Source of the DNA: an uncultured Prochlorococcus sp.
GTDB taxonomy: Bacteria > Cyanobacteriota > Cyanobacteriia > PCC-6307 > Cyanobiaceae
DNA length: 64,000 nucleotides
Direction of reading: 5' to 3'
Assembly: GCA_902572075.1 (NCBI GenBank)
Contig: CACGER010000003.1
Coordinates: 1 to 64,000, forward strand
Part shown: positions 35,571 to 43,987 of the stretch, in pieces
How positions within the stretch are numbered: the stretch's first letter is position 1
How the letters are laid out: every line of letters starts with the position of its first letter
Program-made: the position numbers and the translations under genes
Notes under the pieces: model-generated
What the model was told of the DNA's origin: nothing
The model's database searches: none
The model's input: the letters and a program-made list of their open reading frames with translations, nothing else

Positions 35571-35751
35571 TGCTGTTGCTGTTCCTCCTGTATTTTCTTC
35601 AGTCTTTCGTATTCATCATTTAGAACTCCTAAGCGCCATGAATCTTTTAATCCTTTTATACCATCCATTAAGTGTTTTGCATCTGAAGGAGAACGTGACT
35701 TCATGTGTAAGAAATTTTCTGCCAAAATTTGTCATCCCATTTAGTGCTCAT
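35567..35751 (-). pseudogene. Small gene apparently split by a one-base frameshift
   Basis: Two minus-strand frames abut: 35751-35701 (16 codons, MSTKWDDKFWQKISYT) and 35704-35567 (45 codons, starting MKSRSPSDAKHLMDGIKGLK). The second frame is open further upstream, reading LAENFLH before its ATG. Adding one base to the four-T run (plus-strand A's at 35724-35727) would join them as a 61-residue protein running ...WDDKFLAENFLHMKSRSP..., which reads as a single folded sequence. Its TGA overlaps the next gene's ATG. Either the gene is broken, the second frame alone is used, or the base is a sequencing error. Confidence 0.45.
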
Positions 35752-35798
35752 ACTTTCTCTGTATACTTTTTGAATTCATCAAAAGTGATTTTAATCAT
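35748..35798 (-). CDS. 16-codon ORF coupled to the frameshifted gene
   Basis: MIKITFDEFKKYTEKV followed by TGA, whose ATGA overlaps the start of the next small frame. It is too short to support alone; it is recorded because the chain of three ATGA overlaps (35750, 35703 and 35569) is unusual. It may be a leader peptide or the remnant of a larger gene. Confidence 0.25.
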   Translation of the reverse strand: MIKITFDEFKKYTEKV

Positions 35799-35881
35799 TA
35801 TCGTTTGAATAAGAAATAGTATGTTTTACCTTATAAGTATAGTTTTTCTAACAAAAAGTATTAATAAAAGTGAAATAAACA

Positions 35882-35905
35882 AAGAGGGAATTTTTTTGCC
35901 CTCTT
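35882..35905. terminator. Hairpin terminator
   Basis: AAGAGGG (35882-35888) and CCCTCTT (35899-35905) form a 7-bp stem around AATTTTTTTG. The T-run lies in the loop and A's precede the stem, so it is best read as a terminator for minus-strand transcription from about 36007, or as a stable 3' end. Confidence 0.5.
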
Positions 35906-35906
35906 C

Positions 35907-35956
35907 GAGTCTTATGCACTTCGCTGTCCACAAAGTCGATGAAGTGCTTTTGACTC
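35907..35956. ncRNA. Candidate structured RNA: long symmetric hairpin
   Basis: GAGTC (35907-35911) pairs with GACTC (35952-35956) and GCACTTC (35916-35922) with GAAGTGC (35941-35947). The two helices are separated by a symmetric 4x4 internal loop (TTAT/TTTT) and closed by an 18-nt apical loop. The segment is much richer in G and C than the DNA around it. It could be a small RNA on either strand, or structure inside the decayed minus-strand frame that ends at 35912. No known RNA family was recognised. Confidence 0.4.
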
Positions 35957-36007
35957 CTCAATTATTTCTACTCCTGCTGAATCGGAAAAGATAGTGGCGA
36001 CAACCGC
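35912..36007 (-). pseudogene. Start-less open frame of 31 codons
   Basis: On the minus strand a frame reads AVVATIFSDSAGVEIIEESK and then ALHRLCGQRSA before TAA at 35912-35914. It has a natural protein-like composition but no ATG, GTG or TTG; an in-frame TAG lies three codons upstream. It may be the C-terminal remnant of a lost gene, or coincidental with the hairpin at 35907-35956. Confidence 0.3.
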
Positions 36008-36080
36008 ATAGCACTAACACTCGGGTATTAATACTCTATTAATTTTAATTGAATAGGAGGATAATTAAGAAATATAGATA

Positions 36081-36087
36081 AAGGAGG
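36081..36087 (+). promoter_or_regulatory. Strong ribosome binding site
   Basis: AAGGAGG lies 4 nt before the ATG at 36092, close to a perfect anti-16S match, in a genome where most genes show none. A second AGGAGG is at 36055-36060 with no start codon in reach. Efficient translation of the small protein is implied. Confidence 0.6.
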
Positions 36088-36091
36088 CTTT

Positions 36092-36250
36092 ATGAGACTC
36101 ACCACTCCATTAACTGCCCTAAGAAATGCAACTTCAGATATTTGGAGAATGCATGATTTTAACTATCAACTTCCTCAAGATCATAGACAAGGTTATTGGG
36201 AAAAAGAATGCATAGACCACCCAACAAGTTCTCATTGCAAAGTTTACTAA
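36092..36250 (+). CDS. 52-residue protein with a CP12-like C-terminal tail
   Basis: A small protein beginning MRLTTPLTALRNATSDIWRM and ending KECIDHPTSSHCKVY. The end follows C-x3-P-x4-C-x2-Y, the same spacing as the C-terminal, GAPDH-binding, redox-active loop of CP12 (CxxxPxxxxCxxY). The CP12 N-terminal cysteine pair and helix are absent. It may be a free-standing CP12-tail microprotein able to form a disulfide, or an unrelated family with convergent ends. A strong Shine-Dalgarno (36081-36087) precedes it and a hairpin terminator (36275-36297) follows, so it looks like a complete, independently expressed unit. Confidence 0.65.
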   Translation: MRLTTPLTALRNATSDIWRMHDFNYQLPQDHRQGYWEKECIDHPTSSHCKVY

Positions 36251-36274
36251 AGGCAATATAAATAAGATATTAAT

Positions 36275-36297
36275 AAAGACCCTTTTCAGGGTCTTTT
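36275..36297 (+). terminator. Rho-independent terminator
   Basis: AAAGACCC (36275-36282) pairs with GGGTCTTT (36289-36296) around TTTTCA, followed by T-rich sequence. It ends the small CP12-like gene, 25 nt after its stop codon. Confidence 0.8.
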
Positions 36298-36338
36298 CTT
36301 CTATTTAAGAAGATATTTTTTATTTTAAAACTTAAAAA

Positions 36339-36941
36339 ATGCCTTTTAATAATTCAATATCAAAATATGATTGGCAGTATCTTGTAACTGGATTTTCTTT
36401 AATATCTTTTTTTATTTTTACAGATTTAATTGGAGTTATTGACAAAGAATATTTCTACTTTGTACCAAGATTAATCAGTGATCAACCCCATAGGATTTTC
36501 ACATCAATCCTAACTCATGCAGATTTAAATCATTTATTAAGTAATTTAGGTGGAATAATCATCACTAGATATTTTTTGATGAAACTCGAGATTAAAAGCA
36601 AATTTTTTTATTTGAAATTTATTATAGTTTGTTCTTTTTTTAATTTTTTTATTATCTGGATTTACGAAAAGATATTATCGTATTTTAATATTTTTCCTAA
36701 TTATGCCGCCTTAGGATTTAGTGGAGTAATTTATGCTTTATTTGGATTCTTACTATTGACTTCTTTTTATGGAAAGAAATATTTTTTAGGTAAAGAAATT
36801 GGTTTTAAGTCCAATTATGAAGTTCAAAAAATGTCAAGGGCAATATGTATGATAGGTTTGATTTTCTCTTTTTTGCCAGGGGTAAGTTTATTAGGTCATT
36901 TAAGTGGATTTATTGCGGGGTGTTTTTTATTCTTAATCTAA
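36339..36941 (+). CDS. Rhomboid-family intramembrane serine protease
   Basis: A 200-residue polytopic protein with about six membrane helices. The oxyanion/structural motif is HADLNHLLSNLGG (about residues 66-78). The catalytic serine is in ALGFSGVIYALFGF (about 129-142, GxSG) and the catalytic histidine is in LGHLSGFIAG (about 186-195). It would cut transmembrane substrates within the membrane. Length is normal for compact bacterial rhomboids. It is monocistronic or the first gene before the outer-membrane protein gene, 48 nt away. Confidence 0.88.
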   Translation: MPFNNSISKYDWQYLVTGFSLISFFIFTDLIGVIDKEYFYFVPRLISDQPHRIFTSILTHADLNHLLSNLGGIIITRYFLMKLEIKSKFFYLKFIIVCSFFNFFIIWIYEKILSYFNIFPNYAALGFSGVIYALFGFLLLTSFYGKKYFLGKEIGFKSNYEVQKMSRAICMIGLIFSFLPGVSLLGHLSGFIAGCFLFLI

Positions 36942-37013
36942 TTGAGATTGATTAATTTTGTTTCAATTGCTTATAATTAAAAAATTATTTTGGAAACAGT
37001 AAGAAGTTTTTAT

Positions 37014-38837
37014 ATGAGGTTGGTTTTTTACTTATTTTTGATTAGTCAATTATTCAACTTCATTGGAGTATTTGCAGAAAAATTAAGAGAAGATACATCG
37101 GGATTAAATACTATTAATTGGAAAAAGATAGAGGAAAATAAATCTAAACCAATAAAAAAGATTATCTGGAGATCCTATAAGAATGATGAAGCTTATTTTG
37201 GGAATAAAAATAAAGAAGATTCAATTTCAGGCACCACTGACTTATCAAACGAAGAAAGAATATATAAACCCACAAAAATATCACGTTCTTCTATTACCGA
37301 AATTGAACCTTTTTTGCCACTTAATAATTTCCTTGACCATGAAGATTTACAAAGCTCTATTAGATGGAAATCATCTTTTGACGGAGGTATAGGAGGTGGG
37401 ACCGGTCAGCAAAATACTTCATTTGTTTTTGATTACGGAATTTCAGATTCTTCCCTTATTTCTCTCTATGTAACTGGAGCCGATGATGACTTATACAACT
37501 TAGTAGAAGGACAGAAAATTAACTATTATTGGCAAAGTTATGCACTTTCTTTTAAGAAAAAATTAATAGATGAGGAAGTGTTCGATTTTGGATTGTCATT
37601 AGTATCTACTCTTGAATATTGGAGGCATGCTAGTGGATCTGAAACCTCAAAAAGTATATATAATCAAAGAGATAGTTCCCATGGTAAAGACAAATTTGAA
37701 AATTTAGTTGGTGCTTTATCTTTTCCTATCTCAAAAAATTTAAATGAAAACTTTACCGCTTTAATTGTCCCAGGTATTACATTTTTGCCTGAGAATTTAG
37801 GTTCTAAAGGAATTGGTAAAAACTCTTATGGTAATAATTTCTATATTGGAAGTGGTATTGTCTTTGATATGGCAGAAGATCTTAATCTTCTTCTCTCATA
37901 TACGATTCCTCTTGGTCCAGGTAATAATTATTTTGATAGTAATTTAAATTACTCTAGAAAGCCTATATATAGTTTTGGTTTGGGATGGGATGTTAATCCT
38001 AAGATTGGAATTGAAGGTAAAATAACTAATTCATATGGGGCTTCTCCTTCTACTGGAATACTTACTATCCCATCAGATAACCTTCCACTGTATTCTGCTA
38101 ATTTAACTTATAGGCCCAATGGAGAGGACACATACCTTAATACTCTCAATGAGAGAGATAGATTGATTAGTAATGGCGGAATTACTGTTAATAATGCCTT
38201 AATGCCCAGAGCTGGAAATTCACAAATTAATATAAGCTCTGATAGTAAAGGAAATTTGTTTGGTTCTTATTATTATTCTTTATCAAATTTATTCCAATTA
38301 GAACTTCTAAATATTGGCAGTTTTAATGATTTAAACTTTAGAGGAAGTAAAAATTCAGATTTATATTCAACTTACTTAGATGAAAATAATCTTAATTTTA
38401 GGTTAGGCGGCAAGCTTCTAATATTTAGTCCTCAAAAAAACGACCTTTGTTGGCTTGCATCAAGAGTATCCGTTGGTAGAAATGGTGATACTAATCAAGG
38501 GTATTTATTCACAGAATTTATGAATACTTTTAGATTAAGAAATTGGTTGTCATTTAATATTAGTCCCAAATACTTTTTTAGTGGTGTCGAAAGTTTTGGA
38601 GGGATCGGCTTCTCAAGTTATATAAATTTATCAGATAATTTGATGCTTATTCCAGAAATAAATACTTCAATTAAAAACGATTCAGATTTAAACTCTACTC
38701 TTGCTATAAGATATTCTTTCTCACCTGAAAAGTCATTAGATTTGTATTATTCTAATGCTGCGGGAGTTCAAGATATTGGACATCTTCTGAAAGATAATGA
38801 ATATAGATTTGGAATTAAGTTGAATTTTTTATATTAA
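37014..38837 (+). CDS. Predicted outer-membrane beta-barrel protein
   Basis: A protein of about 607 residues from the ATG at 37014; an upstream TTG at 36990 adds eight residues. The ATG start gives a signal peptide, MRLVFYLFLISQLFNFIGVF, ending near an A-E site. The mature part has a short polar region and then alternating strands with aromatic ends, for example EDLNLLLSYTIPLGPGNNYF and YSFGLGWDVNPKIGIEG. The last strand ends in a hydrophobic tyrosine (NEYRFGIKLNFLY), as usual for barrel proteins recognised by BamA. The general organisation recalls the YjbH/DUF940 exopolysaccharide porin-like family, but I cannot confirm it. Function unknown. Confidence 0.6.
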   Translation: MRLVFYLFLISQLFNFIGVFAEKLREDTSGLNTINWKKIEENKSKPIKKIIWRSYKNDEAYFGNKNKEDSISGTTDLSNEERIYKPTKISRSSITEIEPFLPLNNFLDHEDLQSSIRWKSSFDGGIGGGTGQQNTSFVFDYGISDSSLISLYVTGADDDLYNLVEGQKINYYWQSYALSFKKKLIDEEVFDFGLSLVSTLEYWRHASGSETSKSIYNQRDSSHGKDKFENLVGALSFPISKNLNENFTALIVPGITFLPENLGSKGIGKNSYGNNFYIGSGIVFDMAEDLNLLLSYTIPLGPGNNYFDSNLNYSRKPIYSFGLGWDVNPKIGIEGKITNSYGASPSTGILTIPSDNLPLYSANLTYRPNGEDTYLNTLNERDRLISNGGITVNNALMPRAGNSQINISSDSKGNLFGSYYYSLSNLFQLELLNIGSFNDLNFRGSKNSDLYSTYLDENNLNFRLGGKLLIFSPQKNDLCWLASRVSVGRNGDTNQGYLFTEFMNTFRLRNWLSFNISPKYFFSGVESFGGIGFSSYINLSDNLMLIPEINTSIKNDSDLNSTLAIRYSFSPEKSLDLYYSNAAGVQDIGHLLKDNEYRFGIKLNFLY

Positions 38838-38847
38838 TAAAAAACTT

Positions 38848-39099
38848 TTAGTTTTCCCAAAAAGGGTCTGTAGTTAAAGAAACCCTTAATGTACATTCTT
38901 TATTATTTTTGATTCCACTGATACAAGGCCTTATTGTTTCACCATTTACGTCTATTTCACAAGCACCGCAACTACCTGTAAGACATCCAGTAGGAATTTC
39001 TAAACCGGCTTTTTTTGCACATAAGAACCAATCATCCCCCTCCGAAACATAGGTTTCATTATTGTTTGGCCATCTAATTTTAATTTTTGTTTCTTTCAA
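38848..39099 (-). CDS. Plant-type [2Fe-2S] ferredoxin, short
   Basis: An 83-residue protein. The cluster ligands are in PTGCLTGSCGACEIDVNG (cysteines at about residues 39, 44 and 47) with the fourth in TIRPC (about 58), the C-x4-C-x2-C...C arrangement. It is shorter than the photosynthetic ferredoxin (about 97-99 residues) and less acidic at the N-terminus, so it probably serves a specialised electron-transfer role. It overlaps the end of cobQ by 4 nt (39096-39099), with its ATG inside the cobQ stop, suggesting co-translation. Confidence 0.88.
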   Translation of the reverse strand: MKETKIKIRWPNNNETYVSEGDDWFLCAKKAGLEIPTGCLTGSCGACEIDVNGETIRPCISGIKNNKECTLRVSLTTDPFWEN

Positions 39100-40625
39100 T
39101 TTAGTACTGATGTGATATTTAAATGTTTATCAAATTCGTTGGCAAGATTATCAATAATTGATTCTCTTTTCTTTTTATAAGGTATTGATTTTTTATTTAA
39201 TGTAGGTAAATTTTTGCTCTTCCTTATTAAATTTATATATTGATCTCTCCAATTATCGTTTTCAAATATCCCATGAATGTAAGTACCTGCAATTGTTCCA
39301 CCTTCTTTATTTTCTCTATACCATCCTAGATTTAAGTCTTTAAATAAAGGTTTAATATTTACCAAGGTTTGGGTATATTCTAATTCAGTCTGGCCATTAT
39401 GAATTTCAAATCCATTTATTTTTGAATGGCACGGCCATAATGATTCAGAATTGATTTGTCTCGTTAATTTATTTTCAAAGAAAGTTGTTCTTATTGGCAG
39501 TAATCCTATGCCTTTAATTTTTTGTTCTGAATAACTTACAGATCCCTCTTTTAAAAAAGGGTCTTCAAGCGATGTTCCTAACATTTGAAACCCTCCACAA
39601 ATGCCAATAATATTTCCTTTATTATTTGAATAATTTTTTATATCCTGAGATAAACCACATTCTTCAAGAAAAATTTGATCTTTAATAGTTTGTTTACTAC
39701 CAGGAAGGACAATAAAGTCAAACTTATTTAAGTTTTGGGATTCTCTTATCCATTCAATTAATATTGTTTCTTCATTTTCCAATGGATCGAAATCCGAAAA
39801 ATTACTTATAGATGGTAATTTTATAATCCCAACTTTGATTTCAGGATTTGAGAAACGTGATTTTTTTTCTATTAAATCTAAAGAATCTTCTGGGGGAAAT
39901 GAATCATTTAACCATGGAATAATTCCAATGACAGGGATTTGAGTTTTACTTTCTATCCATTTTTTCCCTTCTTCAAATAATGAAAGGTCACCTCTAAATT
40001 TATTTACAATAATCCCCTTAATAAGTTTTTTTTCATCTGGTTTCATTAATTCAAGGGTTCCGATTATTTGAGCAAATACTCCTCCCCTTTCAATATCAGT
40101 AACCAAAATGCAATTTGCATTTAAGTACTTTGCAATTCTTAAATTAGTGAGATCTCTATGAATCAAATTCATCTCTACGGGACTTCCAGCCCCTTCGATA
40201 ATTAAACGGCAATTCGGATTTCGTTCGTAAATAGACTTTAAACTTTTTTTAATTACTTTCCAGCCTGGAATAAACCAATCTTGGTAGTAATTTTTGGCGG
40301 TTGTTATTCCTATACTTTTGCCTAAGTGGATAACCTCGCTTAATGAATTGCCCTGCGGTTTTAATAAAATGGGATTCATCTCAGCACAGGGATTAATACC
40401 ACAAGCAAAAGCTTGAAGAGCTTGTGAATATGCCATCTCTCCACCATCCCAATCTACCCAAGCGTTGTTACTCATATTTTGTCCTTTAAAAGGTATTGGC
40501 TCTTCTCCTAAATTTTTAAGAATCCTGCAAATAGCAGTAACGGTTAATGATTTCCCTGCGCCGCTGCAAGTTCCCAAAACCATAATTGGTTTTTTAATAT
40601 CATGTAATTTTGCTTCTAACTCCAT
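39096..40625 (-). CDS. cobQ: Cobyric acid synthase
   Basis: This 509-residue, ATP- and glutamine-dependent enzyme amidates adenosylcobyrinate a,c-diamide at four side chains in cobalamin synthesis. The N-terminal P-loop is LGTCSGAGKSLTVTAICRIL (about residues 17-36), with FKGQNMSNNAW next (about 46-56). The glutamine amidotransferase domain has its nucleophilic cysteine in IGICGGFQMLGTSLED (about 340-355) and the catalytic histidine in TYIHGIFEND (about 448-457). Length is normal. It is convergent with nothing on its left except the co-oriented ferredoxin, and divergent from maf. Confidence 0.97.
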   Translation of the reverse strand: MELEAKLHDIKKPIMVLGTCSGAGKSLTVTAICRILKNLGEEPIPFKGQNMSNNAWVDWDGGEMAYSQALQAFACGINPCAEMNPILLKPQGNSLSEVIHLGKSIGITTAKNYYQDWFIPGWKVIKKSLKSIYERNPNCRLIIEGAGSPVEMNLIHRDLTNLRIAKYLNANCILVTDIERGGVFAQIIGTLELMKPDEKKLIKGIIVNKFRGDLSLFEEGKKWIESKTQIPVIGIIPWLNDSFPPEDSLDLIEKKSRFSNPEIKVGIIKLPSISNFSDFDPLENEETILIEWIRESQNLNKFDFIVLPGSKQTIKDQIFLEECGLSQDIKNYSNNKGNIIGICGGFQMLGTSLEDPFLKEGSVSYSEQKIKGIGLLPIRTTFFENKLTRQINSESLWPCHSKINGFEIHNGQTELEYTQTLVNIKPLFKDLNLGWYRENKEGGTIAGTYIHGIFENDNWRDQYINLIRKSKNLPTLNKKSIPYKKKRESIIDNLANEFDKHLNITSVLN

Positions 40626-40691
40626 TGGTAATTTTTATTAATTTTGAAATTTATTAATTAGTAAATTGAATTATAATTTTATAAAAAATTT

Positions 40692-41303
40692 GTGTTAATT
40701 CTAGCCTCTGCTTCCCAATCTAGAAAGAAATTACTTGAAAATTGTCAAATAGATTTTATTCAAATATCAAGTGGCTTTGATGAAACTACTATCAAAGAAA
40801 AAAATATATTTAATTTAGCTTTAGAGTTATCTTTTCAAAAGGCTAATACTTTATCTAAAAATATTCAAAAAATATCATTGCCAGAAAAATTTAATTATGG
40901 TCCTTTAGAAATCCTTGGATGTGATTCAATTTTTGAATTTAAAGGTGAAGCTTATGGAAAACCATCTAATAAAGAAGAGGCACTTGCTAGATGGAAAAAA
41001 ATGTCTGGAGAATTTGGATATTTACATACGGGTCATACTCTAATAATTGGAAATTTAGATGCAACCTCAAATATTTTTAAAATTACTGAAATAATAAAAA
41101 AAACAGTAAGTTCAAGAGTTTATTTTTCTAATTTGGAAGATTGGGAGATCAAGAGTTATGTAGATACAAATGAACCTTTATATTGCGCCGGAGGATTTGC
41201 ATTGGAAGGTATAGGCGGTAAATATATAGAAAAAATAGAAGGTTGTTTTAGTAATGTAATGGGTTTAAGTTTGCCATGGCTCAGAGACAATTTAAATAGA
41301 TAA
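40692..41303 (+). CDS. maf: Maf-like nucleotide pyrophosphatase
   Basis: A 203-residue house-cleaning enzyme that hydrolyses non-canonical or modified nucleoside triphosphates to monophosphates. The N-terminal [16 protein letters not shown] (about residues 5-20) and [16 protein letters not shown] (about 75-90, containing the catalytic Asp) are present, as are the [11 protein letters not shown] segment (about 106-116) and [20 protein letters not shown] (about 161-180). The start is GTG at 40692. It is divergent from cobQ, separated by 66 nt, and ends in a perfect-palindrome terminator shared with psbC. Confidence 0.93.
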   Translation: MLILASASQSRKKLLENCQIDFIQISSGFDETTIKEKNIFNLALELSFQKANTLSKNIQKISLPEKFNYGPLEILGCDSIFEFKGEAYGKPSNKEEALARWKKMSGEFGYLHTGHTLIIGNLDATSNIFKITEIIKKTVSSRVYFSNLEDWEIKSYVDTNEPLYCAGGFALEGIGGKYIEKIEGCFSNVMGLSLPWLRDNLNR

Positions 41304-41313
41304 TAAATTGAGC

Positions 41314-41347
41314 AAAAAAAAACCCTATCTATAGATAGGGCTTTTTA
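41314..41347. terminator. Bidirectional terminator between maf and psbC
   Basis: The palindrome CCCTATCTATAGATAGGG (41323-41340) is flanked by an A-run to the left and CTTTTT to the right. It sits between the convergent 3' ends of maf and psbC and can terminate both. Confidence 0.9.
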
Positions 41348-41362
41348 TCGATGATATAGAAA

Positions 41363-42745
41363 TTAATCTAAATCAGGCATTTCTAGAGCTGGTTCACTCT
41401 TTCTGTCGATTCCTTTTTCGAAACCAGCAGCGGCTGCTCTAGCACGTCCAGCATGCCAAAGGTGACCGATGAATGTAAACCATCCTAGGAAGAATTGAGC
41501 TGCAGCTAACCACTGTCTTAAGTTAACGAAGTTAACAGCATTAGGCTCTGTAATGATTCCACCAACAGAGTTGATAGAAGCGTTAGGAGCATGAGTCATA
41601 TATTCAGCAGCTCTTCTTACCTGCCAAGGCTGAATATCATTCTGGATTTTCTCAAGGCTCAAACCGTTAGGTCCTCTTAAAGGCTCTAACCATGGACCTC
41701 TGAAATCCCAAAATCTCATTGTTTCGCCACCAAATATAATTTCACCAGTAGGAGATCTCATGAGATACTTACCTAGACCTGTTGGTCCCATTGTTGAACC
41801 TACGTTAGCTCCAATTCTTTGATCTCTCACTAGGAAAGTAAAGCTTTGAGCCTGTGAAGCTTCAGCATTTGTTGGACCATAAAATTCTGAAGGGTAAGCA
41901 GTGTTGTTAAACCAAATGAATGTTGAAGCAATAAAACTTGCTACACAAATTCCACCAAGAGCGTAACTTAATAGTCCTTCACCATTCCAGATAAAAGCTC
42001 TTCTTGCCCATCCAAAAGGTTTGGTAAAGATATGGAATATTCCTCCAATGATTGCAGTAATACCCACGTAAACATGTCCACCAACAATATCTTCGATGGA
42101 GTTAACACCGATTATTGAACCAGCTCCTCCCCATGGAGATCTGAATAAATAACCAAGAATAACTCTCGGATCCAAGGTTGGGTTTACAAGTCTGACTTCA
42201 CCACCACCTGGTGCCCATGTGTCATATGCACCGCCAATAAAACACCAGTTTACTGACCATGCTAGTGCACCTACACCTAAAACAATCAAATGATATCCGA
42301 GGATATTTGTCATTTGATTTTTATCTCTCCAATCGGTTGAGAAAAATGGAAAATCTTCTTCAAGTTTTTCTGGACCTGCTAATGAATGGTAAATACCACC
42401 AAAACCAAGTACAGCGGAAGCTATCAAATGAACCACGCCTGCTTGGAAGAAAGGCATGATATCAGTAACTTCACCACCTGGGCCTATCCCATAGCCAAAC
42501 ATTGCAACGTGTGGCATACAGATTAAACCTTGCTCCCACATTGGTTTATCAAAAGTAAAATGATTAACCTCAAAGAGCATCATTGCTCCCGCCCAAAAGA
42601 CTATTAGTCCAGAGTGAGCAATGTGAGCTCCTAATAAACGTCCAGATAAATTGATTAATCTAGCGTTACCTACATACCAGGCATAACCAGTTTCCTCAAT
42701 ACTTTGGTTTGGAGCTCTTAATAAATTATTAAAGGGCGTTTCCAC
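41363..42745 (-). CDS. psbC: Photosystem II CP43 chlorophyll protein
   Basis: The 460-residue inner antenna protein CP43, with six membrane helices and the large lumenal loop that contacts the oxygen-evolving cluster. The start is GTG at 42745, giving [20 protein letters not shown]: a strong AGGAGG (42755-42760) lies 9 nt upstream, and the extension to ATG 42772 has no counterpart in other CP43 proteins. It overlaps the 3' end of psbD by 17 nt, the conserved psbD-psbC arrangement, so both are translated from one mRNA. It contains the [17 protein letters not shown] loop that carries the conserved manganese-site residues. Confidence 0.98.
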   Translation of the reverse strand: METPFNNLLRAPNQSIEETGYAWYVGNARLINLSGRLLGAHIAHSGLIVFWAGAMMLFEVNHFTFDKPMWEQGLICMPHVAMFGYGIGPGGEVTDIMPFFQAGVVHLIASAVLGFGGIYHSLAGPEKLEEDFPFFSTDWRDKNQMTNILGYHLIVLGVGALAWSVNWCFIGGAYDTWAPGGGEVRLVNPTLDPRVILGYLFRSPWGGAGSIIGVNSIEDIVGGHVYVGITAIIGGIFHIFTKPFGWARRAFIWNGEGLLSYALGGICVASFIASTFIWFNNTAYPSEFYGPTNAEASQAQSFTFLVRDQRIGANVGSTMGPTGLGKYLMRSPTGEIIFGGETMRFWDFRGPWLEPLRGPNGLSLEKIQNDIQPWQVRRAAEYMTHAPNASINSVGGIITEPNAVNFVNLRQWLAAAQFFLGWFTFIGHLWHAGRARAAAAGFEKGIDRKSEPALEMPDLD

Positions 42746-43805
42746 GTGGAAGAACCTCCTCAGGGAATACAAAGTTTTCGTGTGGTTGATCCACAGAAGA
42801 CATCCATGCTCGCATACCTTCGTTCAAAAGTATATTTTTTGTATAGAAAGTTTCAAATTCTGGATCTTCTGCTGCACGGATTTCTTGGCTTACGAAATCA
42901 TAAGCTCTTAAGTTTAGTGCTAGGCCGACAATACCAATTGAAGATGTCCACATACCCATAACAGGTACAAATAGCATCAAGAAATGTAAGAAACGCTTGT
43001 TTGAGAAAGCAATACCGAAGATTTGACTCCAAAATCTATTCGCTGTAATCATTGAATAAGTTTCTTCTTCTTGAGTTGGGTCAAAAGCTCTAAATGTTGA
43101 ACTTTGAACCTTACCATCTGTATAAATACTTGTATCTTCGTACAAAGTATTTTGTACTGTAGCTCCATGAATAGCGCAAAGTAGAGCACCACCAAGAATT
43201 CCAGCAACACCCATCATGTGAAATGGATTTAAAGTAATATTATGAAAACCTTGAATGAACAGAATGTAACGGAAGATTGCTGCAACACCGAATGAAGGTG
43301 CGAAGAACCAACTATGCTGTCCTAAAGGATAAATAAGGAAAATACTTGTAAATACTGCAATTACTGCTGAGAATGCTAAAGCGTTGTATGGTCTAATTCC
43401 AACAAGGCCAGCAATTTCAAACTGACGAAGCATAAAACCAATTAGGCCAAATACTCCATGTAATGCAACGAAGTTCCAAAGTCCACCAAGCTGTAGCCAT
43501 CTTACGAAACTACCTTGGGCTTCAGGACCCCATAAAAATAGAAGACTGTGTCCCATGGCATCACCAGGGGTACTTACAGCTGCTGTTAAAAAGTTACAAC
43601 CTTCAAGGTATGAGCTTGCAACTCCATGTGTGTACCATGAGGTAACAAATGTTGTTCCGACGAACCAACCACCTATAGCAAGATATGCACAAGGAAGTAA
43701 AAGTAGTCCGGACCAACCAATAAATACAAAGCGGTCGCGCTTCAACCAATCATCAAGGACATCAAACCATCCTCTTTGTGGGGCGCTACCAACTGCGATC
43801 GTCAT
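42729..43805 (-). CDS. psbD: Photosystem II D2 reaction-centre protein
   Basis: The 358-residue D2 subunit, which with D1 holds the P680 chlorophylls, pheophytin and quinone Q-A. It starts [20 protein letters not shown] and ends [17 protein letters not shown]. The five-helix pattern, the [17 protein letters not shown] stretch and [20 protein letters not shown] (iron/quinone-site histidines) are unmistakable. It is the first gene of the psbDC unit and is divergent from ycf4 with a gap of about 180 nt that must hold the light-responsive promoter. No single promoter element is clear enough to list. Confidence 0.99.
   Translation of the reverse strand: MTIAVGSAPQRGWFDVLDDWLKRDRFVFIGWSGLLLLPCAYLAIGGWFVGTTFVTSWYTHGVASSYLEGCNFLTAAVSTPGDAMGHSLLFLWGPEAQGSFVRWLQLGGLWNFVALHGVFGLIGFMLRQFEIAGLVGIRPYNALAFSAVIAVFTSIFLIYPLGQHSWFFAPSFGVAAIFRYILFIQGFHNITLNPFHMMGVAGILGGALLCAIHGATVQNTLYEDTSIYTDGKVQSSTFRAFDPTQEEETYSMITANRFWSQIFGIAFSNKRFLHFLMLFVPVMGMWTSSIGIVGLALNLRAYDFVSQEIRAAEDPEFETFYTKNILLNEGMRAWMSSVDQPHENFVFPEEVLPRGNAL
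42755..42760 (-). promoter_or_regulatory. Shine-Dalgarno fixing the psbC start
   Basis: AGGAGG on the minus strand, 9 nt before the GTG at 42745 and inside the psbD coding sequence. It decides between the GTG and the upstream ATG at 42772 as the psbC start. Confidence 0.85.
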
Positions 43806-43987
43806 GAGAAATCGTTTTTTAGCTTCGGGATACGCAGTGACTGTAACAAAGATTGAGAGTAATGTGGGGAAATATTTGAATATCTGAAATGCCTTGTAAA
43901 GCTTTCCTGACTTTTTTATTAAAAATTAGGTAAGAATACTGCCTTAGTTTGTTAAATTATCTGATATCAGGCCTAAAAATATAAAAA

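Noticed and set aside
35557-35808. Plus-strand 83-codon frame in the accessory region
   Set aside because: It is opposite the minus-strand coupled ORFs, has an unnatural composition (runs of V, L, S) and no ribosome binding site.
35950-35965. ACTCCTCA resembling the core of the cyanobacterial small RNA Yfr1
   Set aside because: Yfr1 needs ACTCCTCACAC in an unpaired region; here the match stops after ACTCCTCA and continues ATTA.
38838-38862. Weak AAAACT/AGTTTT hairpin after the outer-membrane protein gene as a terminator
   Set aside because: Stem is only six AT-rich pairs with a 3-base loop; not strong enough to list.
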